A stretch of DNA of 8,822 nt from JAYODW01 sp038116745 (GCA_038116745.1 JAYODW010000080.1:1-8822), one strand, 5' to 3'. Positions 1-8,071 are shown, numbered from the stretch's first letter. The notes: generated by a model from the sequence alone, not told the origin. Numbers and translations: made by a program.

Positions 1-3000
1 GCCCGAGCAGACGGCTGGTGCCCTCACCGCCGCATTGTGTTGTGGCGGGCGTGAATGCACTGCTGAGCACGATGCCGCCAATCAGCGTCTGGTTGGAGAG
101 CGTTCTCTCTGCTGGATCTACGCCACTGGAAGCGTAGTCGAGGCGCCAGCCGCCCTGTGCCGCCACATCCGCGGTCGCCTCCTCGATGGTCGAATCAATT
201 GTGCCGTCACCGTCAAGGTCCACGCTGCCGTTGGTGTAGGTGATAGCGTCCGTAACGTCAATGAAGCTGCTGCTGTCAGCTGTTACCTGATACAAGCTCG
301 GGTCTAGCTTAAACTCATTAGGGTCGATAAAGCCGTACAAGCTCTGTGTCGTCGTCGAGATTTTGTCACCGTTTGTAAACTGACGGCCGCTGCCCGCCAG
401 GATCCAGGTTTTGCCTGATTTATCCAGCGTTATAGATGGTCTGGCAACAAACGGCCTGTTGACAGCTAGCAGTTTGAAGACGTTGCCCCAGTAGTCGGGG
501 GAATATAGCGCGAGCGCGGTTTCATCGTTGGGGACGGTCATGCGATAAATATTGCCGCCGGTACCGTCGTCGCTGCCGACGGTACCGAAATAAACGGCTT
601 CAGCTTTCATGTTGAAATTTTGGTCGGCTGTTGTGAATTCCCCAACAAAACTGTTCGCCTCACCGGTATCCGCGTAGCCCCCGCTGAAAGGTCCGGTGGT
701 GACGAGAGCAGCGTCTCTGCTCTCGGAAGCCACAAGCAGATTCAGATCGTAGGCGAAGACGCGCGCCGTCTGGGTTGATTCAACGGTGCCGAGATTCGTT
801 GGGCCGGAACCAAACAGTAGATACCACTTGTTCGGTCGGTTTGGGTTTGATTCGTAGTCGTCACATTCTTCTTTTTCTGAGTACAGGTCACAGAACGTTT
901 GTGGATGTGATATCGCCATCACCGACGGATACGACGTGGTGAACTGAAGGGTTGGCGGGGACAGCTCAGCGATCAGTTCAGGGGGGCGTTCTGGATCGGT
1001 GACGTCAAGAAGTACATACGCAGACTTGGTAGCCACGTCGTCGTCGTTAGCCCCTACCTCATTTTCAGCGGACGTATGAAGCGTGATTCCAGTCGAGTCC
1101 TGGCCGCCGCCCAGCCGCATACCAACCACCAGAATCGTGCCCCAGCCGTTGGGATGGGTGTCATCGTCCGGGAAGACCCGGGCGTCGAAGAGCAGCGGTT
1201 TGAGGTCCGCATAAAAAACGTGGGAATAGTCTTCATCAGCTAACCACTGGAGATGACCCAGGAGGTTCTTTGGGATATAAGCCCAAATTTCTGACCCTAG
1301 CGGGTGTGCGGTCTCGTCTGTCAGCTGCGTTTTGAACGACAAGCTTTCCACATCGAAGAAACCGCCGTTAAAGGCGTGAATCATGCCGTCGTTGGCGCCG
1401 ACGTAGACAACGTTTCGGCGGTTCCGATATTGGCGCCGGAATTCGTTGTAGCTGATGTCCAGCGACAGAATGTCGAAGGATTCCGCTGGGGCGCCCTGGA
1501 CGGTCGGGGTGGAATCGACGATGTCACCCAGGCGCATGGTCTGGACTGTTCGATTCTTGTTGTAGTCCAGTTGCCGGGAGCGATAACCTTCCTGGTCTAC
1601 GCCGCGGATGTAGTTCACCAGCTTATGAGTTTCGTCTGTCGTATAGCTGCCGCCGCTGTCGAGGCTATAGACGTCCAGCCACCCAAAGTTGTCCAGCGTA
1701 AAAGTGGCAGCAGTGAAATCAACTTGCTCATCCGGATCAACAATTCCATCCAGGTCGCTGTCCAGCCAGGTCGTGATGTAGCGACCGCTGCCAGCAGCAG
1801 TGCCCCAGCCACGCTGGCTGAGGAGATCGCTGTCTGCCAGAGACGCAAGTTGCGTGCGGGCGTTCCAGATTGGTTCGAGCGTCTCCAGTTCCCCTGCGAT
1901 CGGGTCACCTGACTGCGTGAACACGGAGCTCGTGGAACTTCCGTAACGGCGCAGCCGTGAACGCCTCTCCTCCTCATCAAAGTAAATTTCGATTACAGGG
2001 TCGACGTCATAGCCATCGAGTGTCGCGTCATTGTCCGAGTCTTCCCGCAGGAAACCTTTCGGATCGATGAAAAGCGCGTGCAAAGTACCGATCCACGCTG
2101 CTTCACGCCCGTCCGGATCAGTCTTCACGGGGTCATACAGCGCCTGATAAACCGCTCCAGTCCCCTCCTGTTCACTTGCGACAACGGCGGCCGCGGTACC
2201 GGAAGCGACTCGTTCTATGATCTGGTTAAACACCGCTCGAAGAGACTCTTCGAGGGCTGATGGGTTATTAACGAAATAGTAGGTATCGGGATTACCGTCG
2301 GGATTACCTTTTCTGCCACTCGCATCGCGGATATCCCACTCGTTCGGCTGGTCGGGGATATCGTTGTCGTTGTTGTCATCAAATCCTCCCCATTTTGCAG
2401 CCAGGTAAAGTGGATCGGGCAGCGTTCTGCTGCGAGAACCGCTTGTGGCTGTGAAGGTAAAGGAAACCGGACCGTCGTCTACAAAACACTTGCTCTGGCA
2501 GTCCGGAATACCAAAGATATTCAGCGGGTCTTTGAAGACTACCCCATCGCCGGAAGAGTCGAGGTTGGAGCCGGTTTCGCCAGCGTCTTCACCCTCTTCG
2601 CGATAGGCGCCGGAGAACGCATGGAAACCGTCTGATGTGTAGGTGTTCCCATCAAAGGTGACCTGTGTGCCGCTTAAGATGAAACCGAACAATTGCCGGC
2701 TGTATGCAGTTGCCGCAATCGCGTCGGTCGTGACTTTTAATCGCCAAGCGTTGTTTTTATAGAACAGCTCGTAGTCAATCGTGCCCCAGATGTCCTGATC
2801 GAAGTCTCCGCCCTGTTCGCGTTCATCCCACTGCGCAAACGCTTTCCCTTTGTACGCGACGTCTGTTTCAGAGCCGGTAGTTTCGTAGAGAGGCTGTACG
2901 ATTCTGAAGTCGCTTAAGGTTCCGGCACTATTGTCGTCCAGACGCCTATATGCTGGCAGCAACTGTATTTCCCCATCAAAAGCATTCGCGGGGGCGGTCT

Positions 3001-5047
3001 CATCGTCGCACGCCTCGTTAACGTCCTCTCCAGCCGCCGCGGCCCATGCGGGGCAGTCAATTTTGATGATGGGATTATTAGTCGCGAGCTGCACCATGTA
3101 GCTCGTGACGCTCTGAGTGCCCTGCAGACCGTCAAGCAAGTCGTGAGTTCGTGCCCACCAGGCCATTCCGCTCATCCGGTATGTGCCGTCAAGCGTCGGG
3201 GCCTCCGGGCAGACGCCCGATACGTTGCCCAGGTCGGAGACGATCTTCGGCGTGCAATAACCGTCATAGGTGTTACTCTGACCTAAACGTTCACCGACGA
3301 ACCAACTTTTCTGGTTCAACCCCTCAGCAGTGCCCACCGCCTTGGTGAGTGTCTGGGGATCGGGACTTCCTGGCAGCGTGCTGAAATGCGACGTCTCCTG
3401 ATCAAAGGAAATCACGGAACTGTTGATCATGACGATATTAAGTCCGGCGCAGAAATTGTCGTCGTTAAGAACAGGCTTCCATTCGTCTTCTTTCAAACCG
3501 CCGATGTAGCTGTTGTCGTTAGCCTGAAAACTCGTCGTCGGGCTCAGGCCGGCGAAATACCGTATCGCTTCGGCGTACATCTCGGAAACCGCATTGCCCC
3601 AGCTTGCGCACGTGCCTTCTTCAAAGCTCTCACCTTCACAGTCGGGGTATCGAGTTCCCTCTTCGCCTTTTTTATCGATAGCCAGGTCGTAGCCATGAAT
3701 TTTGAAGATATCCAGGGCCCTGACGACGCCGACCGCCGGCGTCGCGGAGTTGGGGTCGGCTTTAAAAGTTCCATCCGTATCGACTCTGATTTCATCGTCA
3801 AGCGGGCCAATGTGCTTGCGCAGAACGCCTCCGCTCTTGTTCTTTTCGTAGGTGCCCGTAAAAGCTCCAAAGTGAATTTTCTGGTCTTCGCCGTACTCCT
3901 GGAATAAGCCGGAGGGTTTGAAATTTCCATTGGGGTACGAGCGGCAATGCTCGTTGCCGCCGGAGGCTAGAAACAAGACCGGGCACTTGTTGCACGCGTC
4001 GCCGTCAGACTCAGGATCACACGCCACGCCATCAGCATTGCAGTATTCCGGGGCAACCACGCACGTGTTTACGTGCACATTCCACCCGAATGTCGGGTCC
4101 TCATCGCCTACTGATGCAACCAGCCTCTCGCTTTGAGGCGGGGAGTTCGCGTAAGCGTTGATGCCACTCTTCGCGCTGACGTTATTGTTGACACCAAAGC
4201 CGGCATCGCGAATCTGCCTTCCTCCTACAGCCGGGTCGTCCGAGAAATGACACTGCAGCACTTCACCAGCCGCCCACAGCGAGTAGTTGCCGCGGACGAT
4301 GCGCATCAGAGGGCGGGCGTTCGTGTTCTGCGAAGTCCCGCTCTCTGCGTAGGTCAGGTTGCACAGAGTGATCCCCTCTTCCTCCTCGTCAATACCGTCA
4401 CCATCGGTCGGGGTGAAGTCGGACGTCGTGAAAGGCGTTAATTTCGGGATATCGTCTCCGTTGTAATACTTTGCGAAAGCATGCGCATCAGGCGGAAGAA
4501 AAGCGCGCTCCAGTACGGTGTGCGTCTCCTTATCCTCCCAGCGTCTGCCGCCGTAGACGATCTTCCGGATGATGTCCATGCGCGTCATCGTTCCCCAGTT
4601 GAGAAAGTTGCCGCTCCACTCGCCATTCACTGCATCGCAGTAGTGGTCGTTGGTGAAGGCCCGGGGTTCGAAATAGTAGATGTCGCCACTGGTGCCGGCT
4701 CCGGGTCGGTCTAGGATGTACGAGTAGCATTTGTCGGGATCAAAATAACCGTAGTACTCAAAATCGTTGTCGTATGTGGTCTCGATTACACCGTCACCAT
4801 CAAGATCGGTGTAGTCGTTGTACGCTTTGAAGAAGTAGTTGTGGTCCCTTGACATGGCGAGCAGTACTTTTGGTGTCACAGCTTCCAGCGTGGTCACTGG
4901 ATACGCCGTGTAAGTGCTCATCTCCGAGCCGGACAGATTCGGGAGGAAAGCTGCCTGGACCGGCACCGACCAGACGACTGGCAGGAGAGTTGCGCTGAGC
5001 AGGATGCCAAGCGAGAAATTTGAAAGGCCGGGGGTGGAGAATTTCAT
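1..5047 (-). CDS. pilY1: PilY1/PilC-family type IV pilus tip adhesin, 3' end cut by window edge
   Basis: The frame is open from ATG at 5047 to the left edge: 1682 codons without a stop, C-terminus missing. Residues 1-32 look like a Sec signal peptide (hydrophobic 11-28, likely cleavage after VQA). Family landmarks seen: SGNFLNW and YGGRR (145-169), SGGVLRKHIG (405-414), WGNAVSEMYAEAIRYFAG (483-500), AWWARTHDL (about 629-637), GDIVDSTPTVQGAP (1174-1187) and VVYVGANDGMIHAFNG (1213-1228). The last two open the C-terminal Neisseria PilC-type beta-propeller; a late propeller strand, GGWRLDY, lies near 1632. Homologues sit at the pilus tip, promote assembly, counter PilT retraction, and act in adhesion and surface sensing. 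DxDxD-type calcium loops occur at 81-89, 1003-1011, 1096-1104 and 1610-1618. I see no MIDAS (DxSxS) of a von Willebrand A domain. AGGA lies 9 nt before the chosen ATG; an in-frame ATG at 5056 is too close to it. The gene is last visible in the pilus operon, 36 nt after pilX. Confidence 0.95.
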   Translation of the reverse strand, partial: MKFSTPGLSNFSLGILLSATLLPVVWSVPVQAAFLPNLSGSEMSTYTAYPVTTLEAVTPKVLLAMSRDHNYFFKAYNDYTDLDGDGVIETTYDNDFEYYGYFDPDKCYSYILDRPGAGTSGDIYYFEPRAFTNDHYCDAVNGEWSGNFLNWGTMTRMDIIRKIVYGGRRWEDKETHTVLERAFLPPDAHAFAKYYNGDDIPKLTPFTTSDFTPTDGDGIDEEEEGITLCNLTYAESGTSQNTNARPLMRIVRGNYSLWAAGEVLQCHFSDDPAVGGRQIRDAGFGVNNNVSAKSGINAYANSPPQSERLVASVGDEDPTFGWNVHVNTCVVAPEYCNADGVACDPESDGDACNKCPVLFLASGGNEHCRSYPNGNFKPSGLFQEYGEDQKIHFGAFTGTYEKNKSGGVLRKHIGPLDDEIRVDTDGTFKADPNSATPAVGVVRALDIFKIHGYDLAIDKKGEEGTRYPDCEGESFEEGTCASWGNAVSEMYAEAIRYFAGLSPTTSFQANDNSYIGGLKEDEWKPVLNDDNFCAGLNIVMINSSVISFDQETSHFSTLPGSPDPQTLTKAVGTAEGLNQKSWFVGERLGQSNTYDGYCTPKIVSDLGNVSGVCPEAPTLDGTYRMSGMAWWARTHDLLDGLQGTQSVTSYMVQLATNNPIIKIDCPAWAAAAGEDVNEACDDETAPANAFDGEIQLLPAYRRLDDNSAGTLSDFRIVQPLYETTGSETDVAYKGKAFAQWDEREQGGDFDQDIWGTIDYELFYKNNAWRLKVTTDAIAATAYSRQLFGFILSGTQVTFDGNTYTSDGFHAFSGAYREEGEDAGETGSNLDSSGDGVVFKDPLNIFGIPDCQSKCFVDDGPVSFTFTATSGSRSRTLPDPLYLAAKWGGFDDNNDNDIPDQPNEWDIRDASGRKGNPDGNPDTYYFVNNPSALEESLRAVFNQIIERVASGTAAAVVASEQEGTGAVYQALYDPVKTDPDGREAAWIGTLHALFIDPKGFLREDSDNDATLDGYDVDPVIEIYFDEEERRSRLRRYGSSTSSVFTQSGDPIAGELETLEPIWNARTQLASLADSDLLSQRGWGTAAGSGRYITTWLDSDLDGIVDPDEQVDFTAATFTLDNFGWLDVYSLDSGGSYTTDETHKLVNYIRGVDQEGYRSRQLDYNKNRTVQTMRLGDIVDSTPTVQGAPAESFDILSLDISYNEFRRQYRNRRNVVYVGANDGMIHAFNGGFFDVESLSFKTQLTDETAHPLGSEIWAYIPKNLLGHLQWLADEDYSHVFYADLKPLLFDARVFPDDDTHPNGWGTILVVGMRLGGGQDSTGITLHTSAENEVGANDDDVATKSAYVLLDVTDPERPPELIAELSPPTLQFTTSYPSVMAISHPQTFCDLYSEKEECDDYESNPNRPNKWYLLFGSGPTNLGTVESTQTARVFAYDLNLLVASESRDAALVTTGPFSGGYADTGEANSFVGEFTTADQNFNMKAEAVYFGTVGSDDGTGGNIYRMTVPNDETALALYSPDYWGNVFKLLAVNRPFVARPSITLDKSGKTWILAGSGRQFTNGDKISTTTQSLYGFIDPNEFKLDPSLYQVTADSSSFIDVTDAITYTNGSVDLDGDGTIDSTIEEATADVAAQGGWRLDYASSGVDPAERTLSNQTLIGGIVLSSAFTPATTQCGGEGTSRLLG
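2286..2308. repeat. 11-bp tandem duplication inside pilY1
   Basis: TCGGGATTACC appears twice with one G between. In the protein it gives GNPDGNPD at residues 914-921, just after the Asp/Asn-rich stretch near 890-899. It keeps the frame, so it looks like a small in-frame duplication. Confidence 0.6.
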
Positions 5048-5083
5048 GACAGGCATTCCTGGCTGAAAAGAGCGGAACAGTGA

Positions 5084-5716
5084 TCAGTTGGTGACGACAT
5101 AACGATAGAGCGCTTCGGTCGTCACCTGGCTGCCGCCAGCGCCCGTAGCTCGGGAGATGATGCGGTAGAAAAGCTGTGAGCCGGCACCAGCCGCGCCTGC
5201 CCCGAGGCCTTCGTAGCCGGTTACCTGGGAAGTGTCTGAGCCGGGGGCAGGTACGGTCCCCAGTCGGTGAATAAAGATATCTGCGCGAAGGTCGGTAGGA
5301 GCAAGATAATCACCGTCCTCGCTGTCGCTATCGACTTTGAACGTCATCTGAGGGTCGCCTGAGTCTTTCCAGGGGTCATCAGGCTTGGTGATATAAAGTT
5401 GATGGTCAGTTTCGATCTTGATGTCGTTTGGAATGGTGAAGCCCGAGGAGGCAGGTACTTCGCCACCGATATCAGCTGGCCAGCCGCGGTAAAAAGTGTG
5501 CTTCTCGAGGGTCTCCTCAATGCTTGTCCGGCCCGCCTCGGAAGACTGGAAAGTGCGCTTCGCAAGCGTCTGGTTGGTGGTGATCTTGAGATCGAGTGTG
5601 GTTGTGCGGGTCGCTACCACGGCGAGCATGGTGAGAGTCATCAGCAGGATGAGCGCCACGATCAGTGCAACGCCTTGCTGTCTTGTCATCGCATTACGCA
5701 TGGGGGACGCATTCAT
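5084..5716 (-). CDS. pilX: Type IV pilus minor pilin PilX
   Basis: A 210-residue protein with the PilX N-terminal pattern. A short basic leader ends in TRQQG (11-15), followed by the hydrophobic helix VALIVALILLMTLTMLAVVA. Cleavage by the prepilin peptidase PilD is expected after G15. The mature protein has Val, not Glu, at position 5, as is usual for PilX (and for GspK), which lets it sit at the tip of the pilus. A second family signature, the SSEAGR region near residue 58, follows the helix. The rest is a small periplasmic head with an acidic stretch DSDSEDGD near 128-135. I find no cysteine, so the head has no disulfide, unlike the PilV, PilW and FimT homologues here. It starts 3 nt after the pilW stop, with AGAGG upstream as ribosome binding site; ATGs at codons 6 and 10 are possible alternative starts. 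Its role is inferred: with PilV, PilW and FimT/FimU it forms the priming complex that carries PilY1. Confidence 0.92.
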   Translation of the reverse strand: MNASPMRNAMTRQQGVALIVALILLMTLTMLAVVATRTTTLDLKITTNQTLAKRTFQSSEAGRTSIEETLEKHTFYRGWPADIGGEVPASSGFTIPNDIKIETDHQLYITKPDDPWKDSGDPQMTFKVDSDSEDGDYLAPTDLRADIFIHRLGTVPAPGSDTSQVTGYEGLGAGAAGAGSQLFYRIISRATGAGGSQVTTEALYRYVVTN

Positions 5717-5719
5717 GTT

Positions 5720-6748
5720 CTAGCCTCTGATTGCGTTTCGGATCTGGACGGTAAAGTCGAATTGGGCGCGGCGGAAGTTCCGTGCGTCGGTAGGCGGTGT
5801 CCACGTTGTATCGAGCAAACGATAAGTCGTGGTGTCCGTAACGGTCATATCGCGTTCAAGATTGCTGACGATGAGGCTGACTCGAACGCTGACAACCCTG
5901 CTCCAGTCTGAGGGCGCAGTTTCGTAGCGTTCGGCAACAAAGTCTGCATTGCTGTCCACCCCATAGAGCAGCTGCATGTTCTCGACGCCAGCCACGATTT
6001 CTTGCTCGGTGAAGGTCATATTCGGGTTAAGGGCGCTACGGACGAGCGCGGGCGCACCATCAGCACCAGTCCGTATGTAATAGAGCATGGCGTTAAAGCG
6101 GGAGTTGATGAACTCGTTTTCGCTGACGGACGGGTTAAGTTCAAGTGGCAAGCTGCCAAATGCGGTGTTCTGGAATATTTGTGCGCTACGTCCTATCCCC
6201 GTTCTAACCCACAGCCCGGTCCCGGATGTATCCCCGATGTAGCTCTGCGACGGCTGCTCCCCTAATTCCGGCACGCCTCCCAAGACCGGGACGGTGAAGT
6301 CGTCGACCTCGAGGCCGTTGCGGTGGCTTGCAACGTACCGGATGAAGAACGCATCTGTGTTCGGCTCGTAGGTATCCGGCATGCAGTCGAGAGGTTTAGA
6401 GGCACCACCGTTATAGCCCTGAAAACCGACTGTAGAGACAACGGCGTCGGAGCAGTCGCCTGAGCCTGAGACAGGGGGGACCCCGGCGTTAACGCTTACT
6501 GCGCTCGCCTCGACTCCCGCCCAGTGGTCGGCCAGGCGGAGAAAATATTCCAGGTGAGAGACCGCATACCGGGCGTTCTCGTTCAGAGCGCTCGACCCTT
6601 CCTGAATGCGGTAGGCCTGCTTGTTACTGGCGAAGAGCTGCACGATCACGGCAAACAGAATCATGCTGATTGTGACTGCTACCATCAGCTCGACGATGGA
6701 GAAGCCGCCTTGCAGCCTGCGCAGATGCGTAAGTCTATATTCATTCAC
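5720..6748 (-). CDS. pilW: Type IV pilus minor pilin PilW
   Basis: A 342-residue protein starting with GTG. The leader ends in RLQGG (11-15), followed by FSIVELMVAVTISMILFAV: a class III prepilin signal cut after G15, with Glu at mature position 5. The PilW signature NENARYAVSHLEYFLR (56-71) follows the helix. Further on are the conserved block GVENMQLLYGVDSN and the RVVSVRVSLIVSN strand of the C-terminal half. Two cysteines (C99, C122) could form a disulfide. The GTG start overlaps the pilV stop as GTGA (4 nt), and GAGG lies 8 nt upstream, so translation is probably coupled to pilV. It is a core, low-abundance tip subunit that acts in the inner membrane and periplasm before pilus extension. 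The whole protein is collinear with the family, at a normal length. Confidence 0.93.
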   Translation of the reverse strand: MNEYRLTHLRRLQGGFSIVELMVAVTISMILFAVIVQLFASNKQAYRIQEGSSALNENARYAVSHLEYFLRLADHWAGVEASAVSVNAGVPPVSGSGDCSDAVVSTVGFQGYNGGASKPLDCMPDTYEPNTDAFFIRYVASHRNGLEVDDFTVPVLGGVPELGEQPSQSYIGDTSGTGLWVRTGIGRSAQIFQNTAFGSLPLELNPSVSENEFINSRFNAMLYYIRTGADGAPALVRSALNPNMTFTEQEIVAGVENMQLLYGVDSNADFVAERYETAPSDWSRVVSVRVSLIVSNLERDMTVTDTTTYRLLDTTWTPPTDARNFRRAQFDFTVQIRNAIRG

Positions 6749-7344
6749 GGCACGAACCTCAGCACAAAGCGATTGACCACGAATCCCTCGACTGCGCTCG
6801 CGGTACCGCTAGAGGAATAGTTGTCGGCGAGTTTCCCTTCCCGTGCGGTAGTGCGCTCCAACCATTCAATTTTTATGGCGTAGATGCCCCCGCTACCGTC
6901 GCATGCCCAGGCGCCGTTGGTCCCATCCTCCGGTGTGCTGTCGATGCACACGGTTGCATTGACGTTGGGGTCTGTATTGAGACTACCGTCGTAAACCTTG
7001 ACACCAAGAGCTTGTCGCGTATCGCTGAGCCATGTCGCGAGGTCGTACTCAGCCATTTGCGCCGGCGTGCAATCGGCGCTGACGCAACCTGGCAGCTCAT
7101 CTGACACGTCGGGTGTCACGTACTTGCCGTCTGCGACGGCGGCAGGGTTGGCCCGCATGCGTTCAGCAATGTTTTCTGCCTGAATGATTGCCAGGCTGCG
7201 GTTCTGTGAGCCTTTGGTATAACGCAGTCCGGCAACTTGGAGAGCCGCGACGCCGAGCAGGCCGATTGCAAAAATCACGATTGCCAGAAGGACCTCAATG
7301 AGGGTCATGCCTCGTTCTTTGGTGGGGTGTTTCAAGGCGTACAC
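6745..7344 (-). CDS. pilV: Type IV pilus minor pilin PilV
   Basis: A 199-residue protein with a textbook type IV prepilin leader: KERG (9-12) then MTLIEVLLAIVIFAIGLLG, cut after G12, with Glu at mature position 5. The following AENIAERMRAN block (56-66) is typical of PilV. Four cysteines (C87, C92, C133, C148) suggest two disulfides in the head domain. The start is taken as GTG at 7344 because GGGAG lies 9 nt upstream. This overlaps the end of fimT by 13 nt. A TTG at 7335 that forms TTGA with the fimT stop is an alternative that would shorten the leader by three residues; the ATG at codon 13 is the first mature residue and cannot be the start. PilV is a member of the minor-pilin priming complex, between FimT/FimU and PilW in the operon order. 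Confidence 0.92.
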   Translation of the reverse strand: MYALKHPTKERGMTLIEVLLAIVIFAIGLLGVAALQVAGLRYTKGSQNRSLAIIQAENIAERMRANPAAVADGKYVTPDVSDELPGCVSADCTPAQMAEYDLATWLSDTRQALGVKVYDGSLNTDPNVNATVCIDSTPEDGTNGAWACDGSGGIYAIKIEWLERTTAREGKLADNYSSSGTASAVEGFVVNRFVLRFVP

Positions 7345-7979
7345 GAAAGCGCGCTCCCGTCGGCATTGTCCGTGCGGACGCTGGTGCGGCCGGTGGTTGA
7401 AATGACAACGGCTTTCGCATGTGCAGCGCCGCGGGAATCACACAGCACAAAGCTCGCAGATTCATTACTCCGGCCGGAGCCGTTGTAGTAGATGAAGTCT
7501 TTCGTTGCGTCCGAACGAAGGGTCTGGCTTGCAGGGGTTAGCGCCTGTGTGTAGCTCAGTATGCAATCGTCGGCATCGTCGTAGGTCTGGGCAGCGCGGC
7601 AAGGGTCGGTGGAGGCGTCTCCAGTCACCTGATCGTTGTCAACCTGCACCGTACCTGGCGTAGTGTCGTGAGCGCCATTTGCGTGTCGCCGATTAATGAA
7701 AGTGATCCACCCGACGTTCCAGTCCACATCCGCAGCGCAGCTGCTGCCGTTTGTTGATGGACAGATGGCAACGTGGTCATTCACTTTGACTGCCTCGCTT
7801 CTGGCTAGAGCCAGAGACGATGAAAACTGATTGATCTGCGATGTCAGACGGTTGTTATCGACCATGGTGCGCAGCCCTGGCACACCAACTGCAACCAGAA
7901 CCCCCGCGATCGCGATCACGATCAGTAGTTCCATCAGTGTGAAGCCCGTCTGGCGTTTCATAGGGTGGATTCTGTGCAT
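7332..7979 (-). CDS. fimT: GspH/FimT-family minor pilin (FimT/FimU position)
   Basis: A 215-residue prepilin. The leader ends in KRQTG (8-12) and is followed by FTLMELLIVIAIAGVLVAVGVPGL, with Glu at mature position 5. The next helix NNRLTSQINQFSSSLALARSEAVK and a WNVGWITF strand are typical of the GspH fold. Cysteine pairs in the head (CPSTNGSSC, later CRAAQ and DDC, LCDSRG, LSCTP near the end) suggest disulfides. The C-terminal VISTTGRTSVR resembles the conserved GR-containing end of FimT/FimU proteins. The ATG at 7979 is chosen because AGGAG (7984-7988) precedes it by 4 nt. The ATG at 7961 has no such site, and the open frame further upstream runs into the opposite-strand regulator. As first gene of the operon it sits where Pseudomonas has fimU; fimT and fimU are not easy to tell apart by eye. 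It should link the major pilin fibre to the PilV-PilW-PilX tip. Confidence 0.9.
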   Translation of the reverse strand: MHRIHPMKRQTGFTLMELLIVIAIAGVLVAVGVPGLRTMVDNNRLTSQINQFSSSLALARSEAVKVNDHVAICPSTNGSSCAADVDWNVGWITFINRRHANGAHDTTPGTVQVDNDQVTGDASTDPCRAAQTYDDADDCILSYTQALTPASQTLRSDATKDFIYYNGSGRSNESASFVLCDSRGAAHAKAVVISTTGRTSVRTDNADGSALSCTP

Positions 7980-7983
7980 GACT

Positions 7984-7988
7984 CTCCT
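7984..7988 (-). promoter_or_regulatory. Ribosome binding site deciding the fimT start
   Basis: AGGAG on the minus strand lies 4 nt before the ATG at 7979. This spacing is short but better than anything before the ATG at 7961, so it supports the longer leader MHRIHPMKRQTG. Confidence 0.6.
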
Positions 7989-8008
7989 GGAATTGCACTT
8001 GGCATTGA

Positions 8009-8017
8009 GATGAACGG
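8009..8017 (-). promoter_or_regulatory. AlgR-like sequence upstream of fimT
   Basis: The minus strand reads CCGTTCATC, which differs at one base from the CCGTTCGTC consensus of the response regulator AlgR, known to activate the fimU-pilVWXY1Y2E operon in Pseudomonas aeruginosa. It ends about 30 bp before the fimT ATG. A one-mismatch match in a region this size could be chance, and no AlgR gene is in the window. Confidence 0.2.
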
Positions 8018-8071
8018 TACGGTTAGGGGGCTGAGTGGTATCAGTCTGGGCCGGGCGCGCAGTTTTCAAGG

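Noticed and set aside
1304..1912. Open plus-strand frame of 202 codons
   Set aside because: It is antisense to the conserved propeller region of pilY1 and shows no family features. Other plus-strand frames inside pilY1, such as 3386-3907 and 4133-4441, fail for the same reason.
2286..2308. CRISPR or minisatellite
   Set aside because: There are only two adjacent 11-bp copies, inside a coding frame.
5045..5056. Alternative pilY1 start at the in-frame ATG 5056
   Set aside because: Its AGGA would touch the start codon; the ATG at 5047 has a 9-nt spacing and keeps a normal signal peptide.
5399..5911. Open plus-strand frame of 170 codons
   Set aside because: It is antisense across the pilX-pilW junction, both of which are clear pilin genes.
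8038..8069. Sigma-70 promoter for fimT (TTGAAA and TGATAC on the minus strand)
   Set aside because: The spacing is 20 bp, too long for a confident call, and no better pair was found.
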